Source: Ashinkailepas kermadecensis (Eukaryota; Arthropoda; Thecostraca; Neolepadidae). From it: 64,000 nucleotides of DNA. This document shows positions 1 to 11,952 of this stretch, piece by piece (position 1 is the first letter of the stretch; each line of letters starts with the position of its first letter). The stretch is taken from positions 1 to 64,000 of the forward strand of contig JAOTOM010004133.1 of the NCBI GenBank assembly GCA_034440615.1, written 5' to 3'. The translations under genes were made by a program, and so were the position numbers. The notes beneath the pieces were generated by a model. That model ran no database searches, was not told where the DNA came from, and saw only the letters and a program-made list of their open reading frames with translations.

Positions 1-242
1 CGCCTGATGAGCTGGCCAGGCCACGGCCCTAGCCTAGGGCCCGGAGCCGTCGGCGCCGCTGAGAGGGCCGGGCAGTGTAACGGCGACTGATTGGTGATCG
101 GGGTGGAAATTGTTGGAATGCGGGGCGCTGGCACTAGGCGCGTGTTACCTGACCCTCGAACGACCAAGTTAATGAAGGCCAACAGAGGATGAGCGCTGCG
201 TTTCGAATAAGCGTGATAAATTCAGTTACTAGAAATCTGACA

Positions 243-775
243 AGCGCTGGATAAGGATGGGATGAAGTTGAGCCCACAGGGCTGGTCAACACTGGTAAGG
301 ATGGGGTGAGGCTGACCCTCTTTGATCAACACTGGTGAGGATGGGGTGAGGCCAAGCCCACAACTGATCAACACTGGTGAGGATGGGGTGAGGCCGAGCC
401 CACAACTGACAGAACCAACACTAGTGAGGATGGGGTGAGGCAGCCCACGAACGATCAACACTGGTGAGGATGGGATGAGGTCGAGCCACAACACTGATCC
501 GATCAACAATGTTAGGATGGGGTGAGGCCGAGGCCCCAACTGATCCAGCACTGGTGAGGATAGGGTGAGGCCGGGCCCACGACTGATCGGCACTGGTGAG
601 GATGGGATGAGGGCCAGGCCCGCAACTGATCCAACACTCTGGTGAGGATGGGGTAGGTCAGGCCCACAGCTGATCAACACTGGTGAGGATGGGGTGAGGC
701 CAAGCCCACAACTGATCAACACTGGTGAGGATGGGGTGATGCCGAGCCCACAACTGATCAACACTGGTGGGATGA
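243..775. repeat. Minisatellite, ~42-bp unit, imperfect
   Basis: About 12 diverged copies built on CAACACTGGTGAGGATGGGG followed by TGAGGC and GAGCCCACAACTGAT. Units differ by small indels. The sequence before it (1-242) shows no gene. Confidence 0.9.
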
Positions 776-1220
776 GGTTGGATCGTTTGGATCAGTTGGA
801 TCAGTTGGATCCTGAGAAAGACAGATCTATTAGCCCAGTAGCAAGGCACTTTGTGACCAGAATTTGGGCGGTAGTGAAAGTTTCCAGTTCCCTGGGCGTC
901 AAGGTCGCCCGAACCGCGCCCGGCACGTGACCGCTATCGCGTTACTACACAGATTATTAGGTGACTGCAGACGATCAACGTCAGACCCCGCTGATGGCCA
1001 TCTGATGACGGAAGAGGTCTGATGTTGCGATATCTCGAACTAGTTTGTGACGCCTATCTCTTATTCCCCCTCCCCCTCTCCACCACACCACATGACCCTT
1101 CCCTTGAGAGCCCCTAATGTTGCCTTGTTGCTCTTCAACTGTGCTCCGTGGCATCCAAAGGGTGCCTCGCCAGGGCTGGTTGCTATGGCTGTTGCCCGCT
1201 GACCTCCGACCTGTTTGCAG

Positions 1221-1424
1221 ACTCGGACTTGAGTGCGAGCAGTCCGTATGAACGCCGCCGCCTACAACAATCTGGTAGGCGACTATCAGTGTCGTTGCAT
1301 GGAAGGCTGGAACGGCAAGAACTGCGATCAGGCTGTCAGCAGATGCAGCCAAAACTGCCTCATCGGCGCTACCTGTATCGACCAGGTCAAGACTATCGCT
1401 GCATCTGCCAGTCAGGTTGCACAG
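1221..1424 (+). CDS. Ser: Serrate/Jagged exon, EGF repeats ~6 and 7 (degenerate)
   Basis: This exon encodes two EGF repeats of a Notch ligand, but not in one frame. The recognisable peptide pieces are NNLVGDYQCRCMEGWNGKNC and CLIGATCID in frame 3, then DYRCICQSGCTG in frame 2; the first cysteine (codons GAG TGC at 1231) is in frame 1. At least three small indels are needed to join them, and the expected third cysteine of the first EGF is a tyrosine (TAC, about 1263). A good acceptor (CTGTTTGCAG) precedes 1221, and a donor (ACAG|GTTAGT) ends the exon in phase 1, which fits the next exon exactly. By human JAG1 numbering (from memory) it corresponds to EGF 6 and most of EGF 7, so it is in the right order. 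Either the assembly has indel errors here or the exon is decaying; the sequence alone cannot decide. Confidence 0.65.
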
Positions 1425-1640
1425 GTTAGTGTAGCACAGACCTCACTATGCGTCATGCCGATTGGCCTCACCTCGAAACCGAGAGACGGTCGCTACTGAA
1501 AACCCTCCGAAGCTGGACATATCGATGACACCGAAGGATCGATGGGTTTTTGGGCCGAATCGGATCGATGTGTTGCCGTGATGCGCCCGGTATATGTCAG
1601 GTCGCCACGGCTTTTTATCACCTCCTCTCTCCCCTTATCT

Positions 1641-2381
<741 letters not shown>

Positions 2382-2559
2382 TCCGAATTTGTTCCCCACT
2401 CTCCTTCCGTGTCGTTATACGCTGCAGCATTTCTTTGTTTCTGGATGTGTCATCATTGGCCGTTATTACGAGGAAGCGAAATCACGTTTGTCTGGCGCTC
2501 CCTGCACAATTTGCGTCGACCCATCTCAGCTAGGCATTCTTCGACTGCAGTCGCTGCTC

Positions 2560-3500
2560 CCCATCAAATCAGTGCGGCATCAAGGCCGCCCGGCTGCCGC
2601 CCGGCTGCCACCGCCGCCGCCTCCGCCGCCGACACAGCACCCGTTCGGAAGGCAGATCACGTTGGGCGCGCTGTTTCACACATGACCTGCACGGCCGACC
2701 GGCGAGTAAATGGCGGGCTACTGGTGCTCGTTGGCCGGCGCCGTCGGCGCTGCAGACCGGCTCTGGCTGTTTATCGCGCCCGCCGGCCGGCCGTCTGACG
2801 AGCACGCAACTCTTCTCCGAACGAGTCACCGCCGGACGGACCGGACCGGGCCGGGCCGACGGCGAGGTCACGTGGGCCGGTCACCCGGCCGGCGGCCGCG
2901 CCTCCTGGCCGCTCGCTGACATGGAACCGGGTCGAAGGACGCTCGCCTGTACGGTGGCTGTGTCGATGACTGTGACGGTGACTGACAGCGTGACAGTGAC
3001 CATGTCGGCCGGTCGTGGTGGGCTGGGTAGCGTCGACGTAGGACCACGGACCACGGTCGGTTCGGCACCCTTACACCCGGTGCCGCCGCCTCGGCACGGC
3101 TATAAGGCTGCCAGGGAGCACCGAACGCCTCTCCAGGCCCGTGATGTCGCCGCGCCGGCTGTCAATCTGTGCGACTCATCAGGTCGAACTGGCCGCCGAT
3201 CTGAGGCGAAACCTTTGCCGCTGCTCCTCTGGAAGCCTAGCTGCATCGTCGACACCGGATGATGGTGCTGCTCGTCCAGTGCCCATCAATGGGCGGCCCC
3301 GGCAGCCGGCGGCCTGCGCCGGCGGTGACGGCTCCTTCTCACGGTGCGCGCGCCGAACGACCGCCGCTCACGGAACACGGCCTGAGCAGCGGCGACCTTG
3401 TCGGTCGGCGGCCAGACCCACCAGATACGCATCAGCCGTGGATGCGTCGGGCGCCTATCAGCAGGCGCGCCTCATTAGTCGGACCAGCCGAGGCTAATAG
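2560..3500. other. GC- and CpG-rich intronic stretch, no gene recognised
   Basis: This roughly 0.9-kb block is rich in CpG and in CGGCCG/CCGGCC words, unlike the repeats on either side. It contains a TATAAG (3101) in GC-rich context. Open frames exist on both strands, but none shows a domain I recognise. It could be a CpG-rich regulatory island or decayed repeat. Confidence 0.35.
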
Positions 3501-3925
3501 GACGCCGGCTGCATGTCGGCCCAACTTGCTAATTGTCCTCTTAATATTTGAGTTATCAAGATGAGAAGCTTATTATCGATTCCTCTGACTTTTTAGTTGG
3601 TGTATAAATCGTGGGCGGGTGTGCGTCGAAGCAGTGTAATCAGGAGCTGGCCGTGGCCAATTTGCGCCACCATGGTAGCATCGGGTCGCGGGTCGTGATT
3701 TTGCATACGCTTCATGGGAGTCATGAGCTGGGTCATGCATTAGTTGCTGTATCACACCACCCGCATACTTTGTCCGCCCAACTGTGCCGACTCATCTCGC
3801 CCCGAACATCTTCATTGGCGCTTCTTTCTTGGTCGAGGGCATTGAAGTCCTGCGGAGACTGCGGTGCCGCACCACACACCAGCCCGTGAGAGCGCGGCCG
3901 TGCTGTGGTGTGATGCTGCTCAGAC

Positions 3926-4500
3926 ATGTCAACGGCTGACACCATGACCTCCGGCACTGACACCATGACCTCCGGCACTGACACCATGACCTCCGGCACT
4001 GACACCATGCCCTCCGGCACTGACACCATGACCTCCGGCACTGACACCATGACCTCCGGCACTGACACCATGACCTCCGGCACTGACACCATGACCTCCG
4101 GCACTGACACCATGACCTCCGGCACTGACACCATGACCTCCGGCACTGACACCATGACCTCCGGCACTGACACCATGACCTCCGGTACTGACACCATGAC
4201 CTCCGGCACTGACACCATGACCTCCGGCACTGACACCATGACCTCCGGCACTGACACCATGACCTCCGGCACTGACACCATGACCTCCGGTACTGACACC
4301 ATGATCTTTGGCACTGACGACATGACCTCCGGTACTGACGATATGACCTCCGGTACTGACGATATGACCTCCGGTACTAACGATATGACCTCCGGCACTG
4401 ACGCAAATGACTCCGTTTCTGACATCACCTCCGGACTGACGACATGACCTGCGACACTGACGACATGACCTGCGACACTGACGATATCACCTGCGACACT
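3926..4500. repeat. Minisatellite, 21-bp unit
   Basis: More than 20 copies of ACTGACACCATGACCTCCGG plus C or T. The 3' copies carry GACGATATG instead of GACACCATG, giving an older sub-array at one edge. The unit is a multiple of three, so open frames on both strands (TDTMTSG and SVPEVMV heptads) are expected and not evidence of a gene. Confidence 0.97.
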
Positions 4501-4932
4501 GAGGAAACTCGTCATTGGTGGATCGAACTAACGGATTATGTCGAGCGAAGGGGAGGTCAAGCCACACATTGGTCCAGTTATGCCACATATGCGCCCCCCC
4601 TCCCGATACCTCTTTGAGACCGTAAAGTGATGAATGTCTGCCACAACTACTGAATCCGTCATTGGGACTTACCGTGCTTCTTTTCTATACTGGAACCCTT
4701 ATTATTCACCGGCGATCTATGGCTCTCCCTTTTCTAATGATCTTCCATCTTCCAATGATGAAGACTTTCCTCACTGATCAAACTGGTGGCACTTCTCTGA
4801 CCATCGTGATGACCAACTTCTTTCTTCTACTGGTGACATTGTCACCTTTTAGCGATCTTCCATACTGCAATGCAGGCTTACTCCACAGACCGGCTTCCTT
4901 GCTTTGCTGACGACCAAGTCCTTCCTCGACAG

Positions 4933-5060
4933 GACGCAACTGCGAGCGTAACATCAACGAGTGCCAACCGAACCCTTGTCTCAACGGCGGCGAGTGTATG
5001 GACCTGATGGGCGGCTTCCGCTGCATCTGCCCGGTCGGCTACACGGGCGTCAAGTGCGAG
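4933..5060 (+). CDS. Ser: Serrate/Jagged exon, end of EGF 7 plus EGF 8
   Basis: This exon completes the EGF repeat begun in the previous exon and encodes one calcium-binding EGF. The frame opens with two bases finishing a split codon, then [19 protein letters not shown]; it continues [12 protein letters not shown] and GYTGVKCE. The N-I-N-E-C start and the C-x-D-x4-F-x-C-x-C pattern match a calcium-binding EGF with a beta-hydroxylation consensus. Acceptor CTTCCTCGACAG and donor GAG|GTAAGC are both strong. It starts in phase 1 and ends in phase 0, consistent with both neighbours. The role is in the extracellular ligand stalk that follows the Notch-binding DSL region. Confidence 0.92.
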
Positions 5061-5383
5061 GTAAGCTCGGCTCCGGCTGGTCACGCAGGCACTGCCGCTG
5101 CCGCCAGCGTCTGTAGCCAGGTGAGCTGCCCGACGCTGTCTGGACGACGGTCCCGTGATCGTCGGACGTGCACGCTGTGGTCGTCAGACGTGCTCGTTGT
5201 CACATCTGTTGGCGCTTAGCCTCAGCCGGTTCACCTGTCGGTCGCGGCTGCAGCCGCTCTCAGCTGAAGTTGCTGTCAGATGTAGCTGACTGAAGATGCT
5301 GTCGGCTGAGTTTGCTGTCGGCTGAGACTCGCAATCGTTCGGTAATGACCAGTCTCCCTGGCACCCTGACACCCTGTCGGCTG

Positions 5384-6092
5384 TCACAGCCAGAGGTGTG
5401 TCGCCTGTCACAGCCAGAGTCTGTGTCGGCTGTCACAGTCAGAGGTGTGTCGACTGTCACAGTCTGAGGTGTGCCACCACAGCCAGAGGTATGTGGGCTG
5501 TCACAGGCAGAGGTGTGCCGGCTGTCACAGTCAGAGGTGTGTCGGTTGTCACGGTCAGAGTTGTGCCACCATAGCCAAAGGTGTGTCGACTGTCACAGCC
5601 AGAGCTGTGCCACCAGGGGTGTGGCACCACTGCCAGAGGTTTGTCGGCTGTCACAGTCAGAGGTGTGTCGGCTGTCACAGCCAGGTGTGTCGGCTGTCAC
5701 ACAGAGGTATTGTGGCTGTACAGTGAGGTGTGTCGGCTGTCACAGTCAGAGGTGTGTCGGCTGTCACAGTCAGAGGTGTGTCGGCTGTCACAGTCAGAGG
5801 TGTGTCGGCTGTCACAATCAGAGGTGTGTCGGCTGTCACAGTCAGAGGTGTGTCTGCTGTCACAGTCAGAGGTGTGTGGGCTGTCACAGTCAGAGGTGTG
5901 TCGGCTGTCACAGTCAGAGGTGTGTCGGCTGTCACAGTCAGAGGTGTGTCGGCTGTCACAGTCAGAGGTGTGTCGGCTGTCACAGTCAGAGGTGTGTCGG
6001 CTGTCACAGTCAGAGGTGTGTCGGCTGTCACAGTCAGAGGTGTGTCGGCTGTCACAGTCAGAGGTGTGTCGGCTGTCACAGTCAGAGGTGCG
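5384..6092. repeat. Minisatellite, 24-bp unit
   Basis: The unit is GTGTGTCGGCTGTCACAGTC plus AGAG. The left third (5384-5720) is diverged, with GCCACCA and CAGCCAGAG variants; the right part (5728-6092) is about 15 nearly identical copies, suggesting recent expansion from the right. Stop-free in five or more frames because 24 is divisible by three. Confidence 0.97.
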
Positions 6093-6249
6093 GCGACAGG
6101 GCGTGGCTCGCCTCCGTGTGGGAGTGGTTCTCGACACAGACGTTTGACCAGTCCAGGTACTCCCAGTCCGGGATGCCAACAAGGCCACTGTCCCGGCGCC
6201 TGGGCACGTGACTTCTCCGCTAATGAACCTCGATCGGCTCGGCAGCGAC

Positions 6250-6395
6250 GCTGTATGCAAATTGCTTAGCCGCGCCAGCACGCCATTGGCTGATCTGTAT
6301 TCAAAAGTGGCGATGATTGGACAAATCTCAGCTGGCCCCGCCCCGCTTCGCTCCGACTAAATGAGAACATCGGCTATATACCTTGCATGATTGTT
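6250..6395 (+). promoter_or_regulatory. Promoter-like motif cluster inside an intron
   Basis: Within 130 bp there is an octamer ATGCAAAT (6255), two inverted CCAAT boxes ATTGG (6285 and 6316), a GC box CCCCGCCCC (6336) and a TATA-like CTATATA (6374), in that order on the plus strand. The spacing resembles a compact RNA polymerase II promoter. No ORF with a recognised product follows. An alternative Serrate promoter downstream of the DSL exons would give a truncated protein, so an enhancer or an unrelated non-coding transcript is equally possible. Confidence 0.35.
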
Positions 6396-6825
6396 GGCTA
6401 ATAGCATGCTGCATTATAATTTAGTGGTGTTCGTATTTCTTGGATCAGTTTTCAAATCAATTGCCGACTCAAAATGGCTGCCCGGGCCATGTGATGGCGT
6501 CGCGAGCCCGTCACCCGACCCGAACTCGCACATGCGGACCACAGAACGTTAGAAGTCACACCTGGAGGCCTCGGTAGATTTACTCCAGCGGTCGACGCTG
6601 ATTACCAGACAGAAGTACCGACCGACCGGCCGGCTCTGGCTTCGCTTGATGTGGTGCGCACCATTAAATTCCCGCTAATAACACGTCGTTCCATTCACGT
6701 TGATCAGGCTGAGCCGCTACAACGACGCCGTAATCGGCAAATTGGTGAGAAACGCATTCGGGTTCGATCACGTGCGCAATAAACTGCTTGTGGTGCAGCC
6801 GACCTGACCTGCTGAACGGGCTACA

Positions 6826-7045
6826 GCGGTCATGTCCGGGAGCCGAGTCAGCCAGAGAGGTCATGTCCGGGAGCCGAGTCAGTCAAAGAGGTCATGTCCG
6901 GGAGCCGAGTCAGTCAGAGAGATCCTGTCCGGGAGCCCAGTCAGCCAGAGAGGTCATGTCCGGGAGCCGAGTCAGCCAGAGAGGTCATGTCCGGGAGCCG
7001 AGTCAGCCAGAGAGGTCATGTCCGGGAGCCGGATCAGCCAGAAGG
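6826..7045. repeat. Minisatellite, 31-bp unit
   Basis: About seven copies of TCATGTCCGGGAGCCGAGTC plus AGCCAGAGAGG. Confidence 0.95.
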
Positions 7046-7304
7046 AGCGAAGTCTGGAAGGAAATTGCCAGCCTGTTCGCAAATATTTTTGTTACGACAT
7101 TTATCCACTTTTAGTAGGCAGTTCGTGTCCTGGCTTACACGGAAAGTGGAAGCGTGTCATGTGCCCGGTTCGTATTCCCTTGTTCACGTATTCCTGCGGT
7201 TCATGTATAGAGCTCCCCGGACACACCGAATCAGATGCCTATAACAAAACACGACTGTAAATGTCATTGTAAAGAAAAACAGATTCGCGTCAGAACTCTT
7301 CCCA

Positions 7305-7425
7305 GAATCACGCCCAATCCCCAACGTCGGTTGAATTGACATGGGATCTAATTTGTGCTAACTCACGTCCAGTCCCCAACGCCAGTTGAATTGACATGGG
7401 ATCTGGTTTTTGCTAACTCACGCTG
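7305..7425. repeat. Two-copy tandem duplication, ~60 bp
   Basis: Two copies of a segment containing GTTGAATTGACATGGGATCT and GCTAACTCACG lie head to tail, about 120 bases before the EGF 9 exon. Confidence 0.85.
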
Positions 7426-7546
7426 TGGCCGCGTTAGAATCGCACACAGAATGGTGCCTCTGCGACGGCCTGGTACAGTCCCCTCTGGCCGAGATTCCAT
7501 CGATGGTCTGGTACAGGCCGCTCTGATCGGGACTCCATCGTTTCAG

Positions 7547-7697
7547 ACGGACGTTGACTTGTGCAACCCAAATCCGTGCGAAAACGGAGCCACCTGTTTC
7601 AACAACTACCGCGACTACTTCTGCAAGTGTCCAGATGACCTGCATGGCAAGAACTGCACGGAGACCAAAGCTATGTGCCTTGGCTCGCAATGTGACG
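7547..7697 (+). CDS. Ser: Serrate/Jagged exon, EGF 9 and first part of EGF 10
   Basis: This exon reads TDVDLCNPNPCENGATC, then FNNYRDYFCKCPDDLHGKNC, then TETKAMCLGSQCD before the donor. The C-ENGA-T-C segment fits the O-fucosylation consensus between cysteines 2 and 3. In human JAG1 the matching EGF is also followed by two cysteines of an atypical EGF whose remainder lies in the next exon; the same split is seen here. Acceptor TCGTTTCAG follows a pyrimidine-rich stretch, and the donor is GACG|GTGAGC. It enters in phase 0 and leaves in phase 1. The ORF stays open upstream into the intron without EGF character, so the exon start rests on the acceptor and the phase match. Confidence 0.92.
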
Positions 7698-7917
7698 GTG
7701 AGCTTTGCTTAGCCAGCCTTGTGGCTGCCTTCGCTCCATCTACCTTTCTTCCATCCAGAGGTGGTGCTTCCTGTACTTTTAGTTGGGCATGCGACCCGAT
7801 ATCTTTGCCTTAGCTCCACCACCTTTTTGCTCGTTTTACGTGGGACTGGGGCGGGCCCACCAATCAAATGGCCAGCACTCATTGCCCCCATGCATTGGGC
7901 CCCACCAATAATTTTAT

Positions 7918-8385
7918 CAGTCATAAAGTATTAAGGCTTAATAAGAGCCACAGGAGCCCATCTGGGTTAAGCCTATCTAGAAAAGGTACTAGAAATGTAC
8001 ATACTCTCACCCCAATCAATCCCTTATCCCAAGTTCCTAGGAAGCTATATACCCCAGCCTATCTAGCACCACTCACTTGCTACCGCATAACACCCTCAAC
8101 AATCACAAGCTCCTCCCATCATACCCATCGTGCCACCATAGACAATCTCATCAGCATCACATCCCGAAGGAAGGTGCCGAATCCACTGCTAGGCACACCC
8201 CACACAAATTCATAAAGCGTTCAGACTTAATAAGAGACTCACTTGCTATTGCATAATACACTCAACAATTACAAACTCCTCCCATCATAACCATTGTGCT
8301 ACCATAGACAATCTCATCAGTATCACATCCCGAAGGAAGGTGCTGAATCCACTGCTAGGTACACCCTATATAAAGTTCTCCACTC
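7918..8385. repeat. Tandem duplication, ~170-bp segment
   Basis: The segment with CACTCACTTGCTACCGCATA, GACAATCTCATCAG and CATCCCGAAGGAAGGTGC occurs near 8078-8205 and again at 8237-8372. CATAAAG...CTTAATAAGAG precedes each copy. The copies are about 90% alike by eye. It may be a decayed interspersed element; no coding seen. Confidence 0.8.
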
Positions 8386-8737
8386 ATGGTTTTATCTGCC
8401 TTTGCTCCATCTTACTTTTGCTCCAAACCTGGCGTGATATTCTGCCTGCTTTGCCTGCTTTCGATGTTGTTTCAATTCGTTCGTCTTCCTGGAATAGAAC
8501 AGTTTTAATTAATCTAGTTTTAAGATAATTATTCCTGAGGTTGCTGATGAATCAGGGTCCTATTGCTAAGTAGAGGTTGTTGCGCCCACCATCCGATCTA
8601 TATATTTCAGTTCAACAGCACAATTTTGGCCGAGAGTTATAATGCCCCCAATTCACCGACATGGCTGTTCCGGAAGCTCGTCCCCGACCTTATCGGGCCA
8701 GTTGCCAACTGACCCTCCCAGACAGGGGCCAAATGCG

Positions 8738-8826
8738 ATCGAGTGAAGTCACTCGAACCCTGCCTTGCCAGGGCAGGGAGGGTCAGTACAGGCCAGTGCT
8801 CTAAACAACTGAGCTACCGGGACTGG
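8738..8826 (-). repeat. tRNA-derived SINE-like fragment
   Basis: On the minus strand, GGTAGCTCAGTTGTTTAGAG (near 8800-8819) matches a tRNA A box, and GGGTTCGAGTGACTTC (near 8745-8760) resembles a B box, with about 45 bases between them. The sequence does not fold into a convincing tRNA, since the acceptor and D-arm context is wrong, so a SINE head or decayed tRNA is the best reading. Tail and target duplication were not found. Confidence 0.6.
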
Positions 8827-9067
8827 GGTATGGGTTTGAATTTGCATTTGTGGGCTGTTGCATCTGTGATTCGCAATGGAAGTGATTGCGGCGGTTTGTA
8901 TGCACCGTCCTCTCACACACATATTTTAGGCTTCACACCTCACACTCGCGTGCAATTCTACGCTGCATCTTCCTGAACATCCGCTCCGTAATTTCACCAG
9001 ATATCCGTAAATGTATGTAACGATGTATGTCCCAGGTTATTACCTAGTCAAATATCTATAATCCTAG

Positions 9068-10185
9068 ATGGTCCGCAGAAGCGTCGGGTGGGGAGCAGGG
9101 CGAGGCTGGCTCACTGTACTCAACAGAGACCCCGGTGGGGAGCAGGGCAAGGCTGGCTCACTGTACTCAACAGAGACCCCCGGTGGGGAGCAGGGCGAGG
9201 CTGGCTCACTGTACTCAGCAGAGACCCCGGTGGGGAGCAGGGCAAGGCTTGCTCACTGTTCTGAGCAGAGACCCCGGTGGGGAGCAGGGCGAGGCTGGCT
9301 CACTGTACTCAGCAGAGACCCTCGGTGAGGAGCAGGGCAAGGCTGGCTGACTGCGGTGCTGCACTCAACAGAGACCCCAGGTGTGGAGCAGGGCGAGGCT
9401 GGCTCACTGTACTCAGTAGAGACCCCCGGTGTGGAGCATGGCGAGGCTGGCTCACTGTACTCAACAGAGACCCCCGGTGGGGAGCAGGGCGAGGCTGGCT
9501 CACTGTACTCAACAGAGCCCCCGGTGGGGAACAGGGCGAGGCTGGCTCACTGTACTCAGTAGAGACCCCCGGTGTGGAGCATGGCGAGGCTGGCTCACTG
9601 TACTCAACAGAGACCCCCGGTGGGGAGCAGGGCGAGGCTGGCTCACTGTACTCAGTAGAGACCCCCGGTGAGGAGCATGGCGAGGCTGGCTCACTGTACT
9701 CAACAGAGACCCCCGGTGGGAGCAGGGCAGGCTGGCTCACTGTACTAAGACCCCGGTGGGGAGCAGGGCGAGGCTGGCTCACTGTACTCAACAGAGCCCC
9801 GGTGGGGAACAGGGCGAGGCTGGCTCACTGTACTCAGTAGAGACCCCCGGTGTGGAGCATGGCGAGGCTGGCTCACTGTACTCAACAGAGACCCCGGTGG
9901 GGAGCAGGGCAAGGCTGGCTCACTGTACTCAACAGAGACCCCGGTGGGGAACAGGGCGAGGCTGGCTCACTGTACTCAGCAGAGACCCTCGGTGAGGAGC
10001 AGGGCAAGGCTGGCTGACTGCAGTGCTGCACTCAACAGAGACCCCCGGTGTGGAGCAGGGCGAGGCTGGCTCACTGTACTCAACAGAGACCCCGGTGGGG
10101 AGCAGGGCGAGGCTGGCTCACTGTACTCAACAGAGACCCTCGGTGGGGAGCAGGGTATAGCCCGTCCCTTCCACTCAGCAGAAGC
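9068..10185. repeat. Minisatellite, ~47-bp unit
   Basis: About 23 copies of GAGACCCCGGTGGGGAGCAG followed by GGCGAGGCTGGCTCACTGTACTCAACA-type sequence (joined unit about 47 bp). Variants alternate GGTGTGGAGCATGG and GGTGGGGAGCAGGG in a partly regular order (about 9430-9720), and one longer variant with TGACTGC(A/G)GTGCTGCACTC occurs twice (near 9350 and 10,015), which suggests block duplication. Confidence 0.97.
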
Positions 10186-10429
10186 CCTCGGTGGGGAACG
10201 GGGGCACAGCTGGCTCCCAACACTCGGTAGAGGCGTCCGTTGGGGAGCAACTGGTGACACCCAAGCCGGCAGATAGACCTCGCTGACAGATAGACCTCGC
10301 GCTCTGGTGACACGAGACTATTTATTGATATCGGATGCGCAATTGTATGCTAATCAGCGTGGTTTTTGCACGGCGTGAGTCGGCTTCTCCCCGGCTACCT
10401 TTGCCGGTGACTGCGTCTCAATCGGACTT

Positions 10430-11020
10430 GGTGGTCGTGCCACCTGACCGCCCGACCACCCGACCACCACCCGACCATCGCTCGTTCGCTGGATACCTGA
10501 CCACCCGACCACCGCCCGACCATCGCCCGACCACTGCTCGTCCGCCGGCTACCTGACCACCCGACCACCGCCCGACCACCACCCGACGACCACCCGATCA
10601 CCGCCCGACCACCGCCCGACCACCGCCCGACCACCGCTCGTCCGCCGGCTACCTGACCACCCGATCACCACCCGACCACCACCCGACCACCACCCGACGA
10701 CCACCCGATCACCACCCGACCATCGCCCGACGACCACCCGATCACCACCCGACCATCGCCCGATCACCACCCGACCATCGCCCGACCACCGCTCGTCTGC
10801 AGCCACCCGATCACCGCCCGATCACCACCCGACCACCGCCCGACCACCGTCCGACCACCGCCCGACCACTGCTCGAACGCCGGCCACCTGACCGTCCGAC
10901 CACCACCCGACAACCACCCGACAACCACCCGACCACCACCCGACCACCACCCGACCACCGCCCGACCACTGCTCGTCCGCCGGCCACCTGACCGTCCGAC
11001 CACCCACCGTCCGACTGGCC
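10430..11020. repeat. Minisatellite, CCGACCACC-type 10-11-bp unit
   Basis: A run of ACCACCCGACC / ACCGCCCGATC units, broken at intervals by CTCGTCCGCCGGCTACCTGA, which marks a higher-order period of roughly 100 bp. Strongly strand-asymmetric in C versus G. Confidence 0.93.
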
Positions 11021-11279
11021 GACCGCCGTCCAGCCGCCGGCTGACGACGATGATTTAGTCGCCCGCTGGTGGCGAGATAAGCGCGATGTCGCACGTGCGA
11101 CACGCGCATTTGTTGCGACCGGCACGATTGCCGCGCCACTGCGGCGTTTTTGTGCCGGTGCGCGATCGTGGCGATAGCGGCGCGCCGCAGATGATGACAC
11201 GCCAGCCACAGCTCTGCGACACAGAGCGTGCGCCGCATTCCAGCGTCGCCGTCGTAGAAACATTGCAGTGGCGTGCTGG

Positions 11280-11868
11280 CCGGAGCCGACTGCCTGCCCG
11301 ACTGCCGGCCCGACTGCCGGCCCGACTGCCGGCCCGACTCCAGGCCCGATTCCCGGCCCGACTCCCGGCCCGACTGCCGGCCCGACTGCCGGCCCGACTG
11401 CCGGCCCGACTGCCGGCCCGACTGCCGGCCCGACTGCCGGCCCGACTGCCGGCCCGACTGCCGGCCCGACTGCCGGCCCGACTGCCGGCCCGACTGCCGG
11501 CCCGACTGCCGGCCCGACTCCAGGCCCGACTCTCCAGGCCCGATTCCCGTCCCGACTCCCGGCCCGACTGCCGGCCCGATTCCCGTCCCGACTCCCGGCC
11601 CGACTCCCGGCCCGACTCCCGGCCTGACTCCCGGCCTGACTCCCGGTCTGACCGCCGGCCCGACTCCCGGCCCGACTGCCGGCCCGACTGCCGGCCCGAC
11701 TCCCGGTCTGACTCCCGGCCTGACTCCCGGTCTGACTCCCGGTCTGACCGCCGGCCCGACTGCCGGCCCGACTGCCGGCCCGACTCCCGGTCTGACTGCC
11801 GGCCCGACTGCCGGCCCGACTGCCGGCCCGACTGCCGGCCCAACTGCCGGCCTGACTCCAGGGGGCGG
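11280..11868. repeat. Minisatellite, 12-bp unit CCGGCCCGACTG
   Basis: Nearly 50 copies of CCGGCCCGACTG or CCGGCCCGACTC, with GGTCTGAC variants toward the right. The unit is divisible by three, giving long open frames on both strands ([24 protein letters not shown]) that are artefacts. Confidence 0.97.
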
Positions 11869-11952
11869 CGGTGCGCCAATGTGCCCGACCGTCGCCGAAC
11901 TGTCCCACTGGCCGCCGCCGACCCTCCCAACCAGCTCGTGCTCCCAGTCGTG

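Noticed and set aside
3733..4515. 260-codon heptad-repeat frame (VPEVMVS) and its plus-strand partner TDTMTSG
   Set aside because: Both strands are open because the unit is 21 bp; this is a minisatellite, not a structural protein.
5471..6281. Cysteine-rich repeat frames (SEVCRLSQ, CVGCHSQR) that look like a metal-binding protein
   Set aside because: 24-bp tandem DNA, open in five frames at once, inside an intron.
8738..8826. Functional tRNA gene
   Set aside because: A- and B-box-like sequence present, but no proper acceptor stem or anticodon arm could be drawn.
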